Assembly: GCA_004282875.1 (NCBI GenBank)
Contig: SHLT01000004.1
Coordinates: 1 to 56,475, forward strand
Direction: 5' to 3'
Length of the DNA stretch: 56,475 nucleotides
Source: Chromatiales bacterium
GTDB lineage: Bacteria; Pseudomonadota; Gammaproteobacteria; Steroidobacterales; Woeseiaceae
Under the pieces are notes generated by a model. That model was not told the DNA's origin, searched no databases, and was given only the letters and a program-made list of their open reading frames with translations. The position numbers and the translations under genes are program-made. Within the stretch, counting starts at the first letter, position 1. Each line of letters begins with the position of its first letter. Shown piece by piece: positions 40,464 to 48,268 of this stretch.

Positions 40464-41718
40464 AGCGCCACTGGATCGATCGCGCCGGGAGACCTTTAAA
40501 GAGGCGATCCTGAATCGGCGTATGCTGATCTGCGTCTTCACGGGATTCACGTCCGGCATGCCGCTATACGTGCTGTTCCAGCTATTGCCCGGATGGCTGC
40601 GGACCGAGGGTGTCGGCCTGGCCGAGATCGGCTTCTTTGCCCTCGTCCAGTTTCCCTACGCGTGGAAGTTCGTATGGTCGCCGGTAATGGATCGGTACAC
40701 ATTGCCGTTCCTCGGGCACCGCCGTGGCTGGATGTTGCTGACGCAGGTGCTGCTGCTCGTGTCGATCGGTGTCATGGGCTTCATCAAGCCCGGCCTGAAC
40801 ATCTGGGTCGTTGCGTACCTGGCGGCGGCCGTTGCGTTCTTCAGCGCAAGCCAGGACATCGTGCTCGACGCCTATCGACGGGAATTGCTGCCGGACGTGG
40901 AGCTGGGTCTCGGCAATGCGATTCACGTGCAGGCATACCGCTTCTCTGGACTCATACCGGGTGCGCTCGGGTTTATCCTCGCCGACTATTTCGATTGGCA
41001 CATCGTCTTCATGCTGATTGGCGCGTTCATGCTGGTCGGTATCGTCATGACGCTGGTGATCGACGAGGCGATTGAGAATCCGACGCCGCCGCGGACAATG
41101 CGTGACGCCGTTATCGAGCCGTTCAGGGAGTTCATCGATCGCTCGGGTCTCGCCCCGGCCCTTCTCGTGCTCGCATTCCTGTTCCTGTACAAGCTCGGTG
41201 ACAACATGGCGACCGCCCTGCAGTCACCGTTCTTCATCGACGTTGGCTTCTCCCTGACGCAGATCGGCGCCATCAGCAAGACAGCCGGGCTCATCGCAGC
41301 CAACGTCGGCACAATCGTCGGCGGGCTCGTTATGGTCAAACTGTCGATCAACCGCGCACTGTGGGTATTTGGTGTCGTGCAGATCGTGAGCATTCTCGGC
41401 TTCGCCGTGCTGTCCGAAGTCGGACCGAATCCCTGGATGCTCGGGGTGGTCGTCGGCTTCGAGTACCTGGGCGTGGGGCTCGGCGCCGCTGCGCTGATTG
41501 CTTTCATGGCGCGAACCACGAACCCGGCCTTTGCGGCAACGCAGCTGGCGTTGTTCACCGCGCTTGCGTCCGTCCCGCGCGTGTTCGCGAATGCGGTGAC
41601 CGGTGTCATCGTCGAAGCGACCGGCTGGACCAACTTCTTCTTGCTGTGCACCGCGCTCGCCATCCCGGGCATGCTATTGCTGCTCAAGGTCGCTCCATGG
41701 AGTGAGGACACAGTGTGA
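40453..41718 (+). CDS. AmpG-like major facilitator (muropeptide permease type)
   Basis: A 421-residue twelve-helix MFS transporter. GFTSGMPLYVLFQLLPGWLR near the N terminus, FPYAWKFVWSPVMDRY, LGHRRGWML, and SASQDIVLDAYRRELL are signatures of AmpG, which imports GlcNAc-anhydroMurNAc peptides for cell-wall recycling. No ampD, nagZ or ampC is nearby. It is translationally coupled to xth before it and to the Rieske gene after it. Confidence 0.9.
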   Translation: MTAEAPLDRSRRETFKEAILNRRMLICVFTGFTSGMPLYVLFQLLPGWLRTEGVGLAEIGFFALVQFPYAWKFVWSPVMDRYTLPFLGHRRGWMLLTQVLLLVSIGVMGFIKPGLNIWVVAYLAAAVAFFSASQDIVLDAYRRELLPDVELGLGNAIHVQAYRFSGLIPGALGFILADYFDWHIVFMLIGAFMLVGIVMTLVIDEAIENPTPPRTMRDAVIEPFREFIDRSGLAPALLVLAFLFLYKLGDNMATALQSPFFIDVGFSLTQIGAISKTAGLIAANVGTIVGGLVMVKLSINRALWVFGVVQIVSILGFAVLSEVGPNPWMLGVVVGFEYLGVGLGAAALIAFMARTTNPAFAATQLALFTALASVPRVFANAVTGVIVEATGWTNFFLLCTALAIPGMLLLLKVAPWSEDTV

Positions 41719-42068
41719 GCGAGCAGGAAATTGCCGTCGGCCGTCTTGACGAACTCGAGGACCCCGGCTGCCGCGAGTTCGAGATCGGTGAGGGCGACTG
41801 GCCGTTTCGTGGCTTTGTGGTCCGCAAGGACGGCGAGGTCTTCGCCTACCAGAACTTCTGCGTGCATGTCGGCCACCCGCTCAATTGGTCGCCGGGCAGG
41901 TTCCTGACGAAGGACAAGTCGGCGCTGGTCTGTGCCTCGCACGGCGCAACTTACGAGATCGAGACAGGATATTGCTACGCCGGCCCCGGCAATGGGCGCA
42001 GCCTGCGCAAGGTCGATATAGATGTCCGAGACGGAATGATCTACGTCACAGGTCCAACGAGCATGTAA
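41715..42068 (+). CDS. Rieske 2Fe-2S domain protein
   Basis: A 117-residue single-domain ferredoxin. C49-V-H51 and C73-A-S-H76 are the four cluster ligands, in FCVHVGHPLN and LVCASHGATYE. Such soluble Rieske proteins pass electrons to oxygenases or reductases. The start is GTG overlapping the stop of the AmpG-like gene. No partner oxygenase is nearby. Confidence 0.9.
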   Translation: MSEQEIAVGRLDELEDPGCREFEIGEGDWPFRGFVVRKDGEVFAYQNFCVHVGHPLNWSPGRFLTKDKSALVCASHGATYEIETGYCYAGPGNGRSLRKVDIDVRDGMIYVTGPTSM

Positions 42069-42073
42069 AAAAT

Positions 42074-42116
42074 AAGGTGACTGACACCTTTAAATCGCGT
42101 GAGAGTTACGGTAACT
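42074..42116. terminator. Hairpin and palindrome between two converging genes
   Basis: AAGGTG at 42074-42079 pairs with CACCTT at 42085-42090 and is followed by TTAAAT, a weak terminator. A further palindrome, AGTTACGGTAACT, lies at 42104-42116. Together they fill the gap between the Rieske gene and the gene at 42125. Confidence 0.45.
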
Positions 42117-42124
42117 GGTACCGA

Positions 42125-42415
42125 TTAGAGTTTGTCGAGGAATGCCAGGGGGTCGTGGAAGCCGTTCGGCATGTCGCCTTCTTTCTGGCCGACGTAGTCT
42201 TCGGGGTCCATGTCGACCGAGCCGGACCAGTCTTCGGGTGCACTGATTTCCGTCAACATCAGTTCCGGCCAGCGCTCGATCTCGTATTCGCCGATGGTGC
42301 CGTCGAATAGCTGAATCTCGACCGTTGCGTCGTCTTCGTCGACAGCGACCACCTCAAGCAACGTACCGTCAGGTCGCCTGAACCACTGACCGATTACGGG
42401 GTACTGAATTGCCAT
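42125..42415 (-). CDS. Small acidic protein of unknown function
   Basis: A 96-residue product, strongly acidic, starting MAIQYPVIGQWFRRPDG. Predicted strands LLEVVAVDEDDATVEIQLFD (about 19-38) and a conserved-looking IGEYEIERWPELML suggest a small beta-barrel, and APEDWSGSVDMDPEDY follows. I have seen similar short proteins in gammaproteobacteria without an assigned function. It is probably cytosolic; there is no signal peptide. Confidence 0.75.
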   Translation of the reverse strand: MAIQYPVIGQWFRRPDGTLLEVVAVDEDDATVEIQLFDGTIGEYEIERWPELMLTEISAPEDWSGSVDMDPEDYVGQKEGDMPNGFHDPLAFLDKL

Positions 42416-42482
42416 TGCTCGAGGTCCTGAAAAAAACCTGCCTTAACCTAGTTATAGATCATGACGGGGGGAGTGCAAGCAA

Positions 42483-43214
42483 CTAATCGTTATTAGCGGT
42501 TTTTTGGAAACACCAGTCCCAGATTCGATGACCCTTGCGGAGGCCGCGCCGTTCGAATTTCGTCTGCGGGCGATCCAGCGGCCGGTCACCGTCGTGCTCT
42601 CGCCGCTCGACGCACTCAAAACGATCCGACCGGGAAAGAACGTCGTCAATATGCTCGGCGTAGTTGGCCCAGTCGGTGGCGATATTCAGGGTCCCGCCTG
42701 CGGCGAGGCGGTCGGCAACGAGTTCGAGAAAACGCGGCGCGACGATGCGGCGCTTATGGTGCCGCTTCTTCGGCCATGGGTCCGGGAAGTAGAGATTGAG
42801 CCGCACCAGGGAGCCCGGCGGGATCTGGTCGCGCAGTACTTCCATGGCATCGTGATGGATGATTCGCAGGTTGCTGATGCCTGCTGCCTCGGCCTTCAGC
42901 ATGCAATGGCCAATGCCGGGCTCGTGGACCTCGATGCCAAGGAAGTCCCGGTCCGGATGCGCCGCAGCCTGCTCGACGAGAGTTTCTCCGTTACCGAAGC
43001 CGATTTCCAGGACGAGTGGTGCCGACCGCCCGAACAGGCGCTCGAGGTCGAGGATGCCGGTGTCGTGGTCGACACCCAACATCGGCCAGAGCGTGTCGAA
43101 AGCGCGTTGCTGCGACGGTGTAATGCGCCCCGCACGGCGCACAAAGCTGCGGATGGTGCGATGGTGGTTTCTGTTGTCAGTCGTCACGGCCCGGGGAGAA
43201 TGAGTGATGGACAC
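42483..43214 (-). CDS. trmB: tRNA (guanine-N7-)-methyltransferase
   Basis: About 243 residues from the GTG chosen here. RTIRSFVRRAGRITPSQQ, LVLEIGFGNGETLVEQA (SAM loop), LGIEVHEPGIGHC and RLNLYFPDPWPKKRHHKRR are characteristic. It makes m7G46 in tRNA. The open frame runs 24 codons further to an ATG, but the usual family length favours a start about twenty residues before IRSFVRR; the next GTG (43187) is another option. None has a good ribosome binding site. Confidence 0.94.
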   Translation of the reverse strand: MSITHSPRAVTTDNRNHHRTIRSFVRRAGRITPSQQRAFDTLWPMLGVDHDTGILDLERLFGRSAPLVLEIGFGNGETLVEQAAAHPDRDFLGIEVHEPGIGHCMLKAEAAGISNLRIIHHDAMEVLRDQIPPGSLVRLNLYFPDPWPKKRHHKRRIVAPRFLELVADRLAAGGTLNIATDWANYAEHIDDVLSRSDRFECVERREHDGDRPLDRPQTKFERRGLRKGHRIWDWCFQKTANND

Positions 43215-43332
43215 GAAAATCTCAATGCGAAAGTGAGCCCGGGCCGCCCGCAGATTCCGGTTTCCGGGATTGGCATACGCGCGCATACAACAGTATGCTC
43301 AATGACTGTTAAAAAGAGAACGGGGGGGAATC

Positions 43333-45573
43333 GTGTCTTTTAATTCAAAAATCAAAGGCTTGAGTGCATTTTTCGGTGCTTCGGCGACGGCCGCGGCAGC
43401 GATTGTTGCTTTTTCGCTACCAAATATTGCGCTCGCCCAGGAAGGCTCCGCGGGGGCGCTCCTGGAGGAAATCGTCACGACGGCACGTAAGAAGAGCAGT
43501 GCCGAGGCCGTACAGGATGTGCCCGTTGCGGTCACCGCCTTCGGCGCCGCACAGCTCGACGCGTTGTTCGTGAAGAAGATCGAGGATCTGAGTTACACCA
43601 TGCCAAACGTGCAGCTCGAGTCTGTCGGCACGTTTCCGGGCGTCCAGAATTTCTCGATTCGCGGCCAGGGCATCAACAGCTCGATTCCTTCGGTTGACCC
43701 GACGGTTGGCGTATTTGTCGACGGTCTGTTCATGGGAACGACCTACGGTGTCGTCATTGATACCTTCGACCTCGAAACGGTCGAAGTGCTTCGCGGCCCG
43801 CAGGGTCTGCTGTTTGGACGCAACGTGACCGGCGGCGCGGTTGTGCTGCGCAATGCACGTCCGGACGGTGAATCAGCGGTGCGCGTGCGTCTTGGCGCAA
43901 CCGATGAGGACCAGGTGAATCTGGCTGCCTCCATCGAGGGCGCACTCGTCGAGGATGTGCTGGCGGCGAAGATGGTCGTCTACTATGACGACGACGAAGG
44001 CTACTTCGGCAACACCAACCCGTCGGCACCGAATCCGGCTCCACATCCGTTCCAGCCCTTCTACGCGAATGCGGCTGACGGCTCGAATGTCGGCGCGCTG
44101 CGGACGCGGATGTTCCGGCCCACCCTGGTATGGACGCCGGACGATTCAACGGACGTATCGATCATCATCGAGCACGGCGAAACGGAAGGTGACGGCGCCT
44201 CATGGAGCAACGTAACCGCACAGCGGGGCGGCGCGGTGGATGATTTTTCGACCACGTCCGACGAAACGGGATTCACCAACATCGAATGGACGTCCGGTGT
44301 GCTCGAAGCCAACATCGGTGACGTAGGCAGCGGTACGCTAACCAATATCCTCGGCTCGCGCCGTGTCAAGGCCGATTCCGCTGCGGACATCGACGGCACC
44401 GACCTGCCGATCTTCGCAGCGCCGGGTTTCACAGACCAGAAACAGTTCAGCAATGAGCTGCGTTGGGCAGGCACCTTCTCGGACAATTGGGAAGCGACCC
44501 TGGGCGCGTACTATTTCCAGCAGGACATCACATACCGCGAAGCGCGCTATATCTGGCTGCCGCCGCCGATTGGGCCGGCGCCATTTGGCGTGAACCTGCA
44601 ACGCGCTCTCGGTGGCGATATGGACGCGAAGAATTTCGGCGTCTTCTGGAACAACGATTTCCACGTTGGTGACCGCGTCACGCTGACGGCGGGTCTGCGC
44701 TACACGGATGAGCGCAAGTCGGCGCAGATCATCACGGGTGGCTGCTCCGACAACGCTGGCTTTAATTGCAGTTTCCTTGACCTGGATGGCGACTGGAATA
44801 ACGTTACGCCGAAACTGGGCGTGCAGTTCCGCATGACCGATGACGCGCAGCTCTACGCATTCTGGACGAAAGGCTACCGCTCGGGCGGGTTCAACTTCCG
44901 CAACGCCAAGCCGACCGTGATTCCACCGGGACCGACGCTCGAAGAAGAGAACAACACGGTTGAGATCGGCCTCAAGGCCGACATGCTCGACGGCCGCGTG
45001 CGTCTGAATATTGCGGCGTTCCAGAACAAGGTTGACGACATGCAGCGCGAACTCAACGTGCCGGATCCGGACGTCATCGTCTTGCAGGGTACGATCAACG
45101 CGGGCGACGTCACCATCCAGGGCGTTGAACTCGACTTTGTGGGCCTGATAACGGACACCTTCTCGATCAACGCGTCCTACGGCTGGCAGGACGGGGAGTA
45201 CGACAGTGTCAACCCGGCGTTTGCGTCGTTCCTCGGTGCGGAACTGCCGCGCCTGGCGCCGACCAACTACAGTGTCGGCCTGTCATGGGATATCCCGGCT
45301 GGTTCCAACATGTTCAACCTGATGGTTAACCACAGCTACCGTGAGAGCCACCCTTACGACGATGCGAACCTCCAGTTCTTTGACGATCAGCGTCGCACGA
45401 ACGCGAGCATCAACTGGTTCTCGGCCGATGACACGTGGAACGTTTCACTCTATGGCAAAAACCTCGAAGATGAGGCGAACTGGGGTAACCTGACGTCTAT
45501 CGCGGGGCTCTGGGTTGCCGGCCCGATGAAGAAAGGTCGTGTGCTGGGCCTGGAAGTCAATTATCGGCGTTAA
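43333..45573 (+). CDS. TonB-dependent outer-membrane receptor
   Basis: A 746-residue product with GTG start. Signal peptide (about 1-36, ending ALAQ), TonB-box-like EEIVTTARKK (about 46-55), plug domain (about 60-170) with VPVAVTAFG, FSIRGQGINSS and VEVLRGPQGLLFGRNVTGGA, then a 22-strand barrel. The C terminus is LGLEVNYRR. It takes up a scarce ligand with energy from TonB. The plug resembles oligotroph receptors used for varied organic substrates rather than siderophores alone. It is transcribed alone and followed by a strong terminator. Confidence 0.93.
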   Translation: MSFNSKIKGLSAFFGASATAAAAIVAFSLPNIALAQEGSAGALLEEIVTTARKKSSAEAVQDVPVAVTAFGAAQLDALFVKKIEDLSYTMPNVQLESVGTFPGVQNFSIRGQGINSSIPSVDPTVGVFVDGLFMGTTYGVVIDTFDLETVEVLRGPQGLLFGRNVTGGAVVLRNARPDGESAVRVRLGATDEDQVNLAASIEGALVEDVLAAKMVVYYDDDEGYFGNTNPSAPNPAPHPFQPFYANAADGSNVGALRTRMFRPTLVWTPDDSTDVSIIIEHGETEGDGASWSNVTAQRGGAVDDFSTTSDETGFTNIEWTSGVLEANIGDVGSGTLTNILGSRRVKADSAADIDGTDLPIFAAPGFTDQKQFSNELRWAGTFSDNWEATLGAYYFQQDITYREARYIWLPPPIGPAPFGVNLQRALGGDMDAKNFGVFWNNDFHVGDRVTLTAGLRYTDERKSAQIITGGCSDNAGFNCSFLDLDGDWNNVTPKLGVQFRMTDDAQLYAFWTKGYRSGGFNFRNAKPTVIPPGPTLEEENNTVEIGLKADMLDGRVRLNIAAFQNKVDDMQRELNVPDPDVIVLQGTINAGDVTIQGVELDFVGLITDTFSINASYGWQDGEYDSVNPAFASFLGAELPRLAPTNYSVGLSWDIPAGSNMFNLMVNHSYRESHPYDDANLQFFDDQRRTNASINWFSADDTWNVSLYGKNLEDEANWGNLTSIAGLWVAGPMKKGRVLGLEVNYRR

Positions 45574-45593
45574 TCCGCTGCCGCAAGCTCTTG

Positions 45594-45619
45594 AAGGCCG
45601 CCTCCGGGCGGCCTTTTTT
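45594..45619. terminator. Rho-independent terminator after the TonB receptor
   Basis: AAGGCCGCC at 45594-45602 pairs perfectly with GGCGGCCTT at 45607-45615 around TCCG, followed by T to 45619. It lies between converging genes. Confidence 0.92.
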
Positions 45620-46187
45620 ACAGGCCAACCTTGTCGGGGAAAGCGATGGGACTGGCCTGCTCCGGCCAGCGGCCCTCGATGTCTTTGTAGTGTTCGCGAA
45701 TGACGGCGAGGTCGGTGTCGACGTCGCCGGTCAGGTCCACTCGCGGACCGATGCCGATACGCTTGTTTCGAAAATCGAGAAAACCGATGTAGACGGGAAC
45801 CCTGGCGCCCAGGGCGATTCGATAAAAGCCCGTCTTCCATCCCGGTTTCAGGCTGCGCGTACCCTCGGGCGCAAGCCCGAAGTAGAACGAGTCATGACGC
45901 TCGAATTCATTGATTGCCTGCTGTACCACGTTGATCGCGCGATCTCGGTCGAGCTCGATCGCGCCGAGGCCGCGCAGTAGATTGCCAAGCGGAAACCAGA
46001 ACAGCGTCTTCTTCGCAAAGAACTTGATGTCCAGGCCGACCGCGACCTTGTAGACCAGCGCCCATATGCCATCCCAGTTAGATGTGTGGGGCGCTGCAAT
46101 AATGACGGCCTTAGGCGCTTCGGGGATACCGCCCACGGGCGTCCAGCCACCGATTCGCAGCAACAGGCGGGCGAATTTCTTAAGCAC
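45618..46187 (-). CDS. PlsC-type acyltransferase
   Basis: A 189-residue product with GTG start. The acyltransferase motif H-x4-D is in APHTSNWDG (about 33-41), FFAKKTLFWFPLGNLLRGLG is the second block, and APEGTRS (about 106-112) is the third. The family adds acyl chains to lysophosphatidate or related lipids. It is short, so it is probably one of the minor acyltransferases and not PlsC itself. Confidence 0.88.
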   Translation of the reverse strand: MLKKFARLLLRIGGWTPVGGIPEAPKAVIIAAPHTSNWDGIWALVYKVAVGLDIKFFAKKTLFWFPLGNLLRGLGAIELDRDRAINVVQQAINEFERHDSFYFGLAPEGTRSLKPGWKTGFYRIALGARVPVYIGFLDFRNKRIGIGPRVDLTGDVDTDLAVIREHYKDIEGRWPEQASPIAFPDKVGL

Positions 46188-46295
46188 AAGTGTGTTCCAC
46201 GGCGAAAGTTCGAGATTTGAGGAGTACTCGGAACAGGAAAGGTACCACGACCGGCGCTGGAATCGTTGGCCAGCGACCCGGCCTGGCGGTTGTGC

Positions 46296-46844
46296 TCACG
46301 CGGAGTCGTGCTCCGCCGGCGCAGTCGCGTCGTAATTAAAAACAAAGTGAGCAAGCTGCAGTTTTGACAGGGTGCCGAGGATGAAGATGCCGTGGACGAA
46401 CCACGGCAGGTCGCCGAAAAGGAGCAGCAGCGGCAGCATGCAGCAAAACGCCACCATCATGACCCGACCAAACTGAAAATGCGGCACCTTGATGCCCGGG
46501 AAGCGGAACGGCGCGATCGACAGGTAGACCTGGATGATCACCAGTATCGGCAGGTAGGGCAGCCAGTACTTTTCCAGGAAACCGGGGACCAGCATCCACA
46601 GCCAGACCAGCGTCATGATTGCAAACACGACATCCGCATTGCCGTCGAGATCGGTGTCCGTTCTGGGCGGCGCTGCGCGACGCGCAAACATGCCGTCGAG
46701 GAGATCGGTCAGTGCCGCAGCGATATAAAAACCAAACACCCACCACGTCAGTTCGTACCAGGCCAGGACAGTAATAGGCAAGGCTGACCAGACCCTTGCC
46801 CAGGTCAGGCTGTCGGCGATGGTTCTGGCGGTTTCCTTATCCAT
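46296..46844 (-). CDS. CDP-alcohol phosphatidyltransferase family protein
   Basis: A 182-residue product from the ATG giving MDKETARTIADSLTWARVWS; the longer open frame upstream overlaps the divergent gene. The signature D-x-x-D-G-x-x-A-R is in DLLDGMFARR (about 51-60). The following G-x-x-x-D-x-x-x-D is altered: RTDTDLDGNAD keeps both aspartates but has Asp in place of the glycine. Several membrane helices follow. It probably transfers a phospho-alcohol from a CDP donor; the product is unknown. With the neighbouring acyltransferase it suggests lipid synthesis. Confidence 0.82.
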   Translation of the reverse strand: MDKETARTIADSLTWARVWSALPITVLAWYELTWWVFGFYIAAALTDLLDGMFARRAAPPRTDTDLDGNADVVFAIMTLVWLWMLVPGFLEKYWLPYLPILVIIQVYLSIAPFRFPGIKVPHFQFGRVMMVAFCCMLPLLLLFGDLPWFVHGIFILGTLSKLQLAHFVFNYDATAPAEHDSA

Positions 46845-46971
46845 GGTTGCGGCCAAGATTACCGCATCGTTTCCTGAAAATGCGTCAATAAGGCAATGTA
46901 CGTAGGCGCGAAGCGTCAACCTCCCGGGTGCCGTTGCGTTTTCACTTTGAACAGCAAACAGGAGGTTCATC

Positions 46972-47403
46972 ATGAAGACGCAAGCAACGATCATCGGCAT
47001 CGCCGTTGCCGCACTGGCGCTGACGCCGGCTCTCGCTGATGCGAAGGGTGGCCCGGGCCAGGGAGGTCAACCCAAGGATCGCGCCCAGGTCGAGCGTGGC
47101 CAAAGGGATATGGACCGGGACCGGCTCCACGACCGTGACCGGATCACCAATCCGCAAAAAGATCGCGATCGCATCCAGGACAGGACGCACGCGCCCGACT
47201 ACGCAAAATTCGGCGAGCACCAGATCTACGGTGGCCAGATGATGACCGAGCAGGAGCGCAACCAGTATCGCGAACAGCTGCGCCTGATCGGCGACGATGA
47301 GCAGAAACGCACGCAATTCATGGCGCAACACCGCGAAGAAATGCAGAAACGCGCCAAAGCCAAAGGCGTGGATCTCGACGACGTCCCGGATCCTTCCGAG
47401 TGA
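46972..47403 (+). CDS. Secreted, highly charged Asp/Arg-rich protein
   Basis: A 143-residue product with GGAGG seven bases before the ATG. Signal peptide about 1-24. The mature part contains repeated D-R-D-R units (DMDRDRLHDRDRITNPQKDR, about 46-65) and a helical tail MTEQERNQYREQLRLIG that looks like a coiled coil. No family recognised with confidence; similar charged proteins occur in the periplasm of gammaproteobacteria. The open reading is convincing from the ribosome binding site and signal peptide. Confidence 0.75.
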   Translation: MKTQATIIGIAVAALALTPALADAKGGPGQGGQPKDRAQVERGQRDMDRDRLHDRDRITNPQKDRDRIQDRTHAPDYAKFGEHQIYGGQMMTEQERNQYREQLRLIGDDEQKRTQFMAQHREEMQKRAKAKGVDLDDVPDPSE

Positions 47404-47468
47404 CCTGACAGGCAATGCGGCCGGGGCCGCGGGTAAACGGCCCTGGCCGCCTTGCGCGGGGAATTACC

Positions 47469-48254
47469 ATGAACAACAAAACCACAATCTGTGTAGCTGC
47501 CACAGCCGTCATCTGTTGCATGAGCGGTGCGAACGCATGGGCACAGGACAGCGAAACCCGGTTTGTGCTCTCGACCGGTGTGGAACGGGATATCGGTGAT
47601 TACGGCGGTTCCTATGACATCGAGGAACTCTATGTCCCGCTGATTGCTTCGATCAGTAACGACCGCGTGGGCTTTCGCGTGACGGTACCGTACCTGAGCG
47701 TGAAGTCACCGATCGACGACACCAGCGCCGCAACCGAAACGGAGTCCGGGCTTGGCGACATCTCGCTGAGTGCCACGCTCTATAACGTCATCCAGAGCCC
47801 GCAACTCGGCCTGGTCGTCGATGTGCTGGCCGGCGTCAAGCTGGGCACGGCCGACGTCGACAAGGGACTCGGTACGGGTGAGAACGATTTCACGCTGCGC
47901 ACCGATGCATTCAAGTTCTTCGACGAAGTCACGCTGTTCGCGTCGGCCGGCTATCGCTGGCGCGGCGACCCCGAAGGCGTGGACATCGACGATGTCATGC
48001 TGGCGTCGATCGGTGCGGCCTACTTCACGGCCACCGACGACTTGATGGGATTGACCTTCGACTTCCGCGAGTCTTCCTATGCCGGCAATGACGATATCCA
48101 GGAGCTGACCGCGTTTTACTCACACCGCTTCAACGATTCGTTCGATCTCGAGCTGTACGCCCTGACGGGCTTCGGTGACAGCAGTCCCGACTTTGGTGCC
48201 GGCCTGAGGGTGTCGACCGACATTCGTATGCGAGGATTCTGGTCCCGCGACTGA
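47469..48254 (+). CDS. Outer-membrane beta-barrel protein
   Basis: A 261-residue product from the ATG at the signal peptide (about 1-25, ending ANAWAQ). The mature sequence alternates short amphipathic strands: FVLSTGVERDIGDYGGSYD, VGFRVTVPYLSVKSP, GLGDISLSATLYN and LGLVVDVLAGVKLGTADVD. This fits a small outer-membrane barrel, perhaps of the phenol-pathway porin (MetA) type. The ligand is unknown. It lies 65 bp after the charged secreted protein gene and may share its transcript. Confidence 0.8.
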   Translation: MNNKTTICVAATAVICCMSGANAWAQDSETRFVLSTGVERDIGDYGGSYDIEELYVPLIASISNDRVGFRVTVPYLSVKSPIDDTSAATETESGLGDISLSATLYNVIQSPQLGLVVDVLAGVKLGTADVDKGLGTGENDFTLRTDAFKFFDEVTLFASAGYRWRGDPEGVDIDDVMLASIGAAYFTATDDLMGLTFDFRESSYAGNDDIQELTAFYSHRFNDSFDLELYALTGFGDSSPDFGAGLRVSTDIRMRGFWSRD

Positions 48255-48268
48255 CGGTCGCGGAGCGG

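Noticed and set aside
39546..40559. A 337-codon - strand open frame over exonuclease III
   Set aside because: The + strand gene has all catalytic motifs; the antisense frame has no recognisable domain.
40986..41942. A 318-codon - strand open frame over the AmpG-like permease and Rieske genes
   Set aside because: Ser/Thr/Pro-rich low-complexity translation typical of the reverse of a membrane protein gene.
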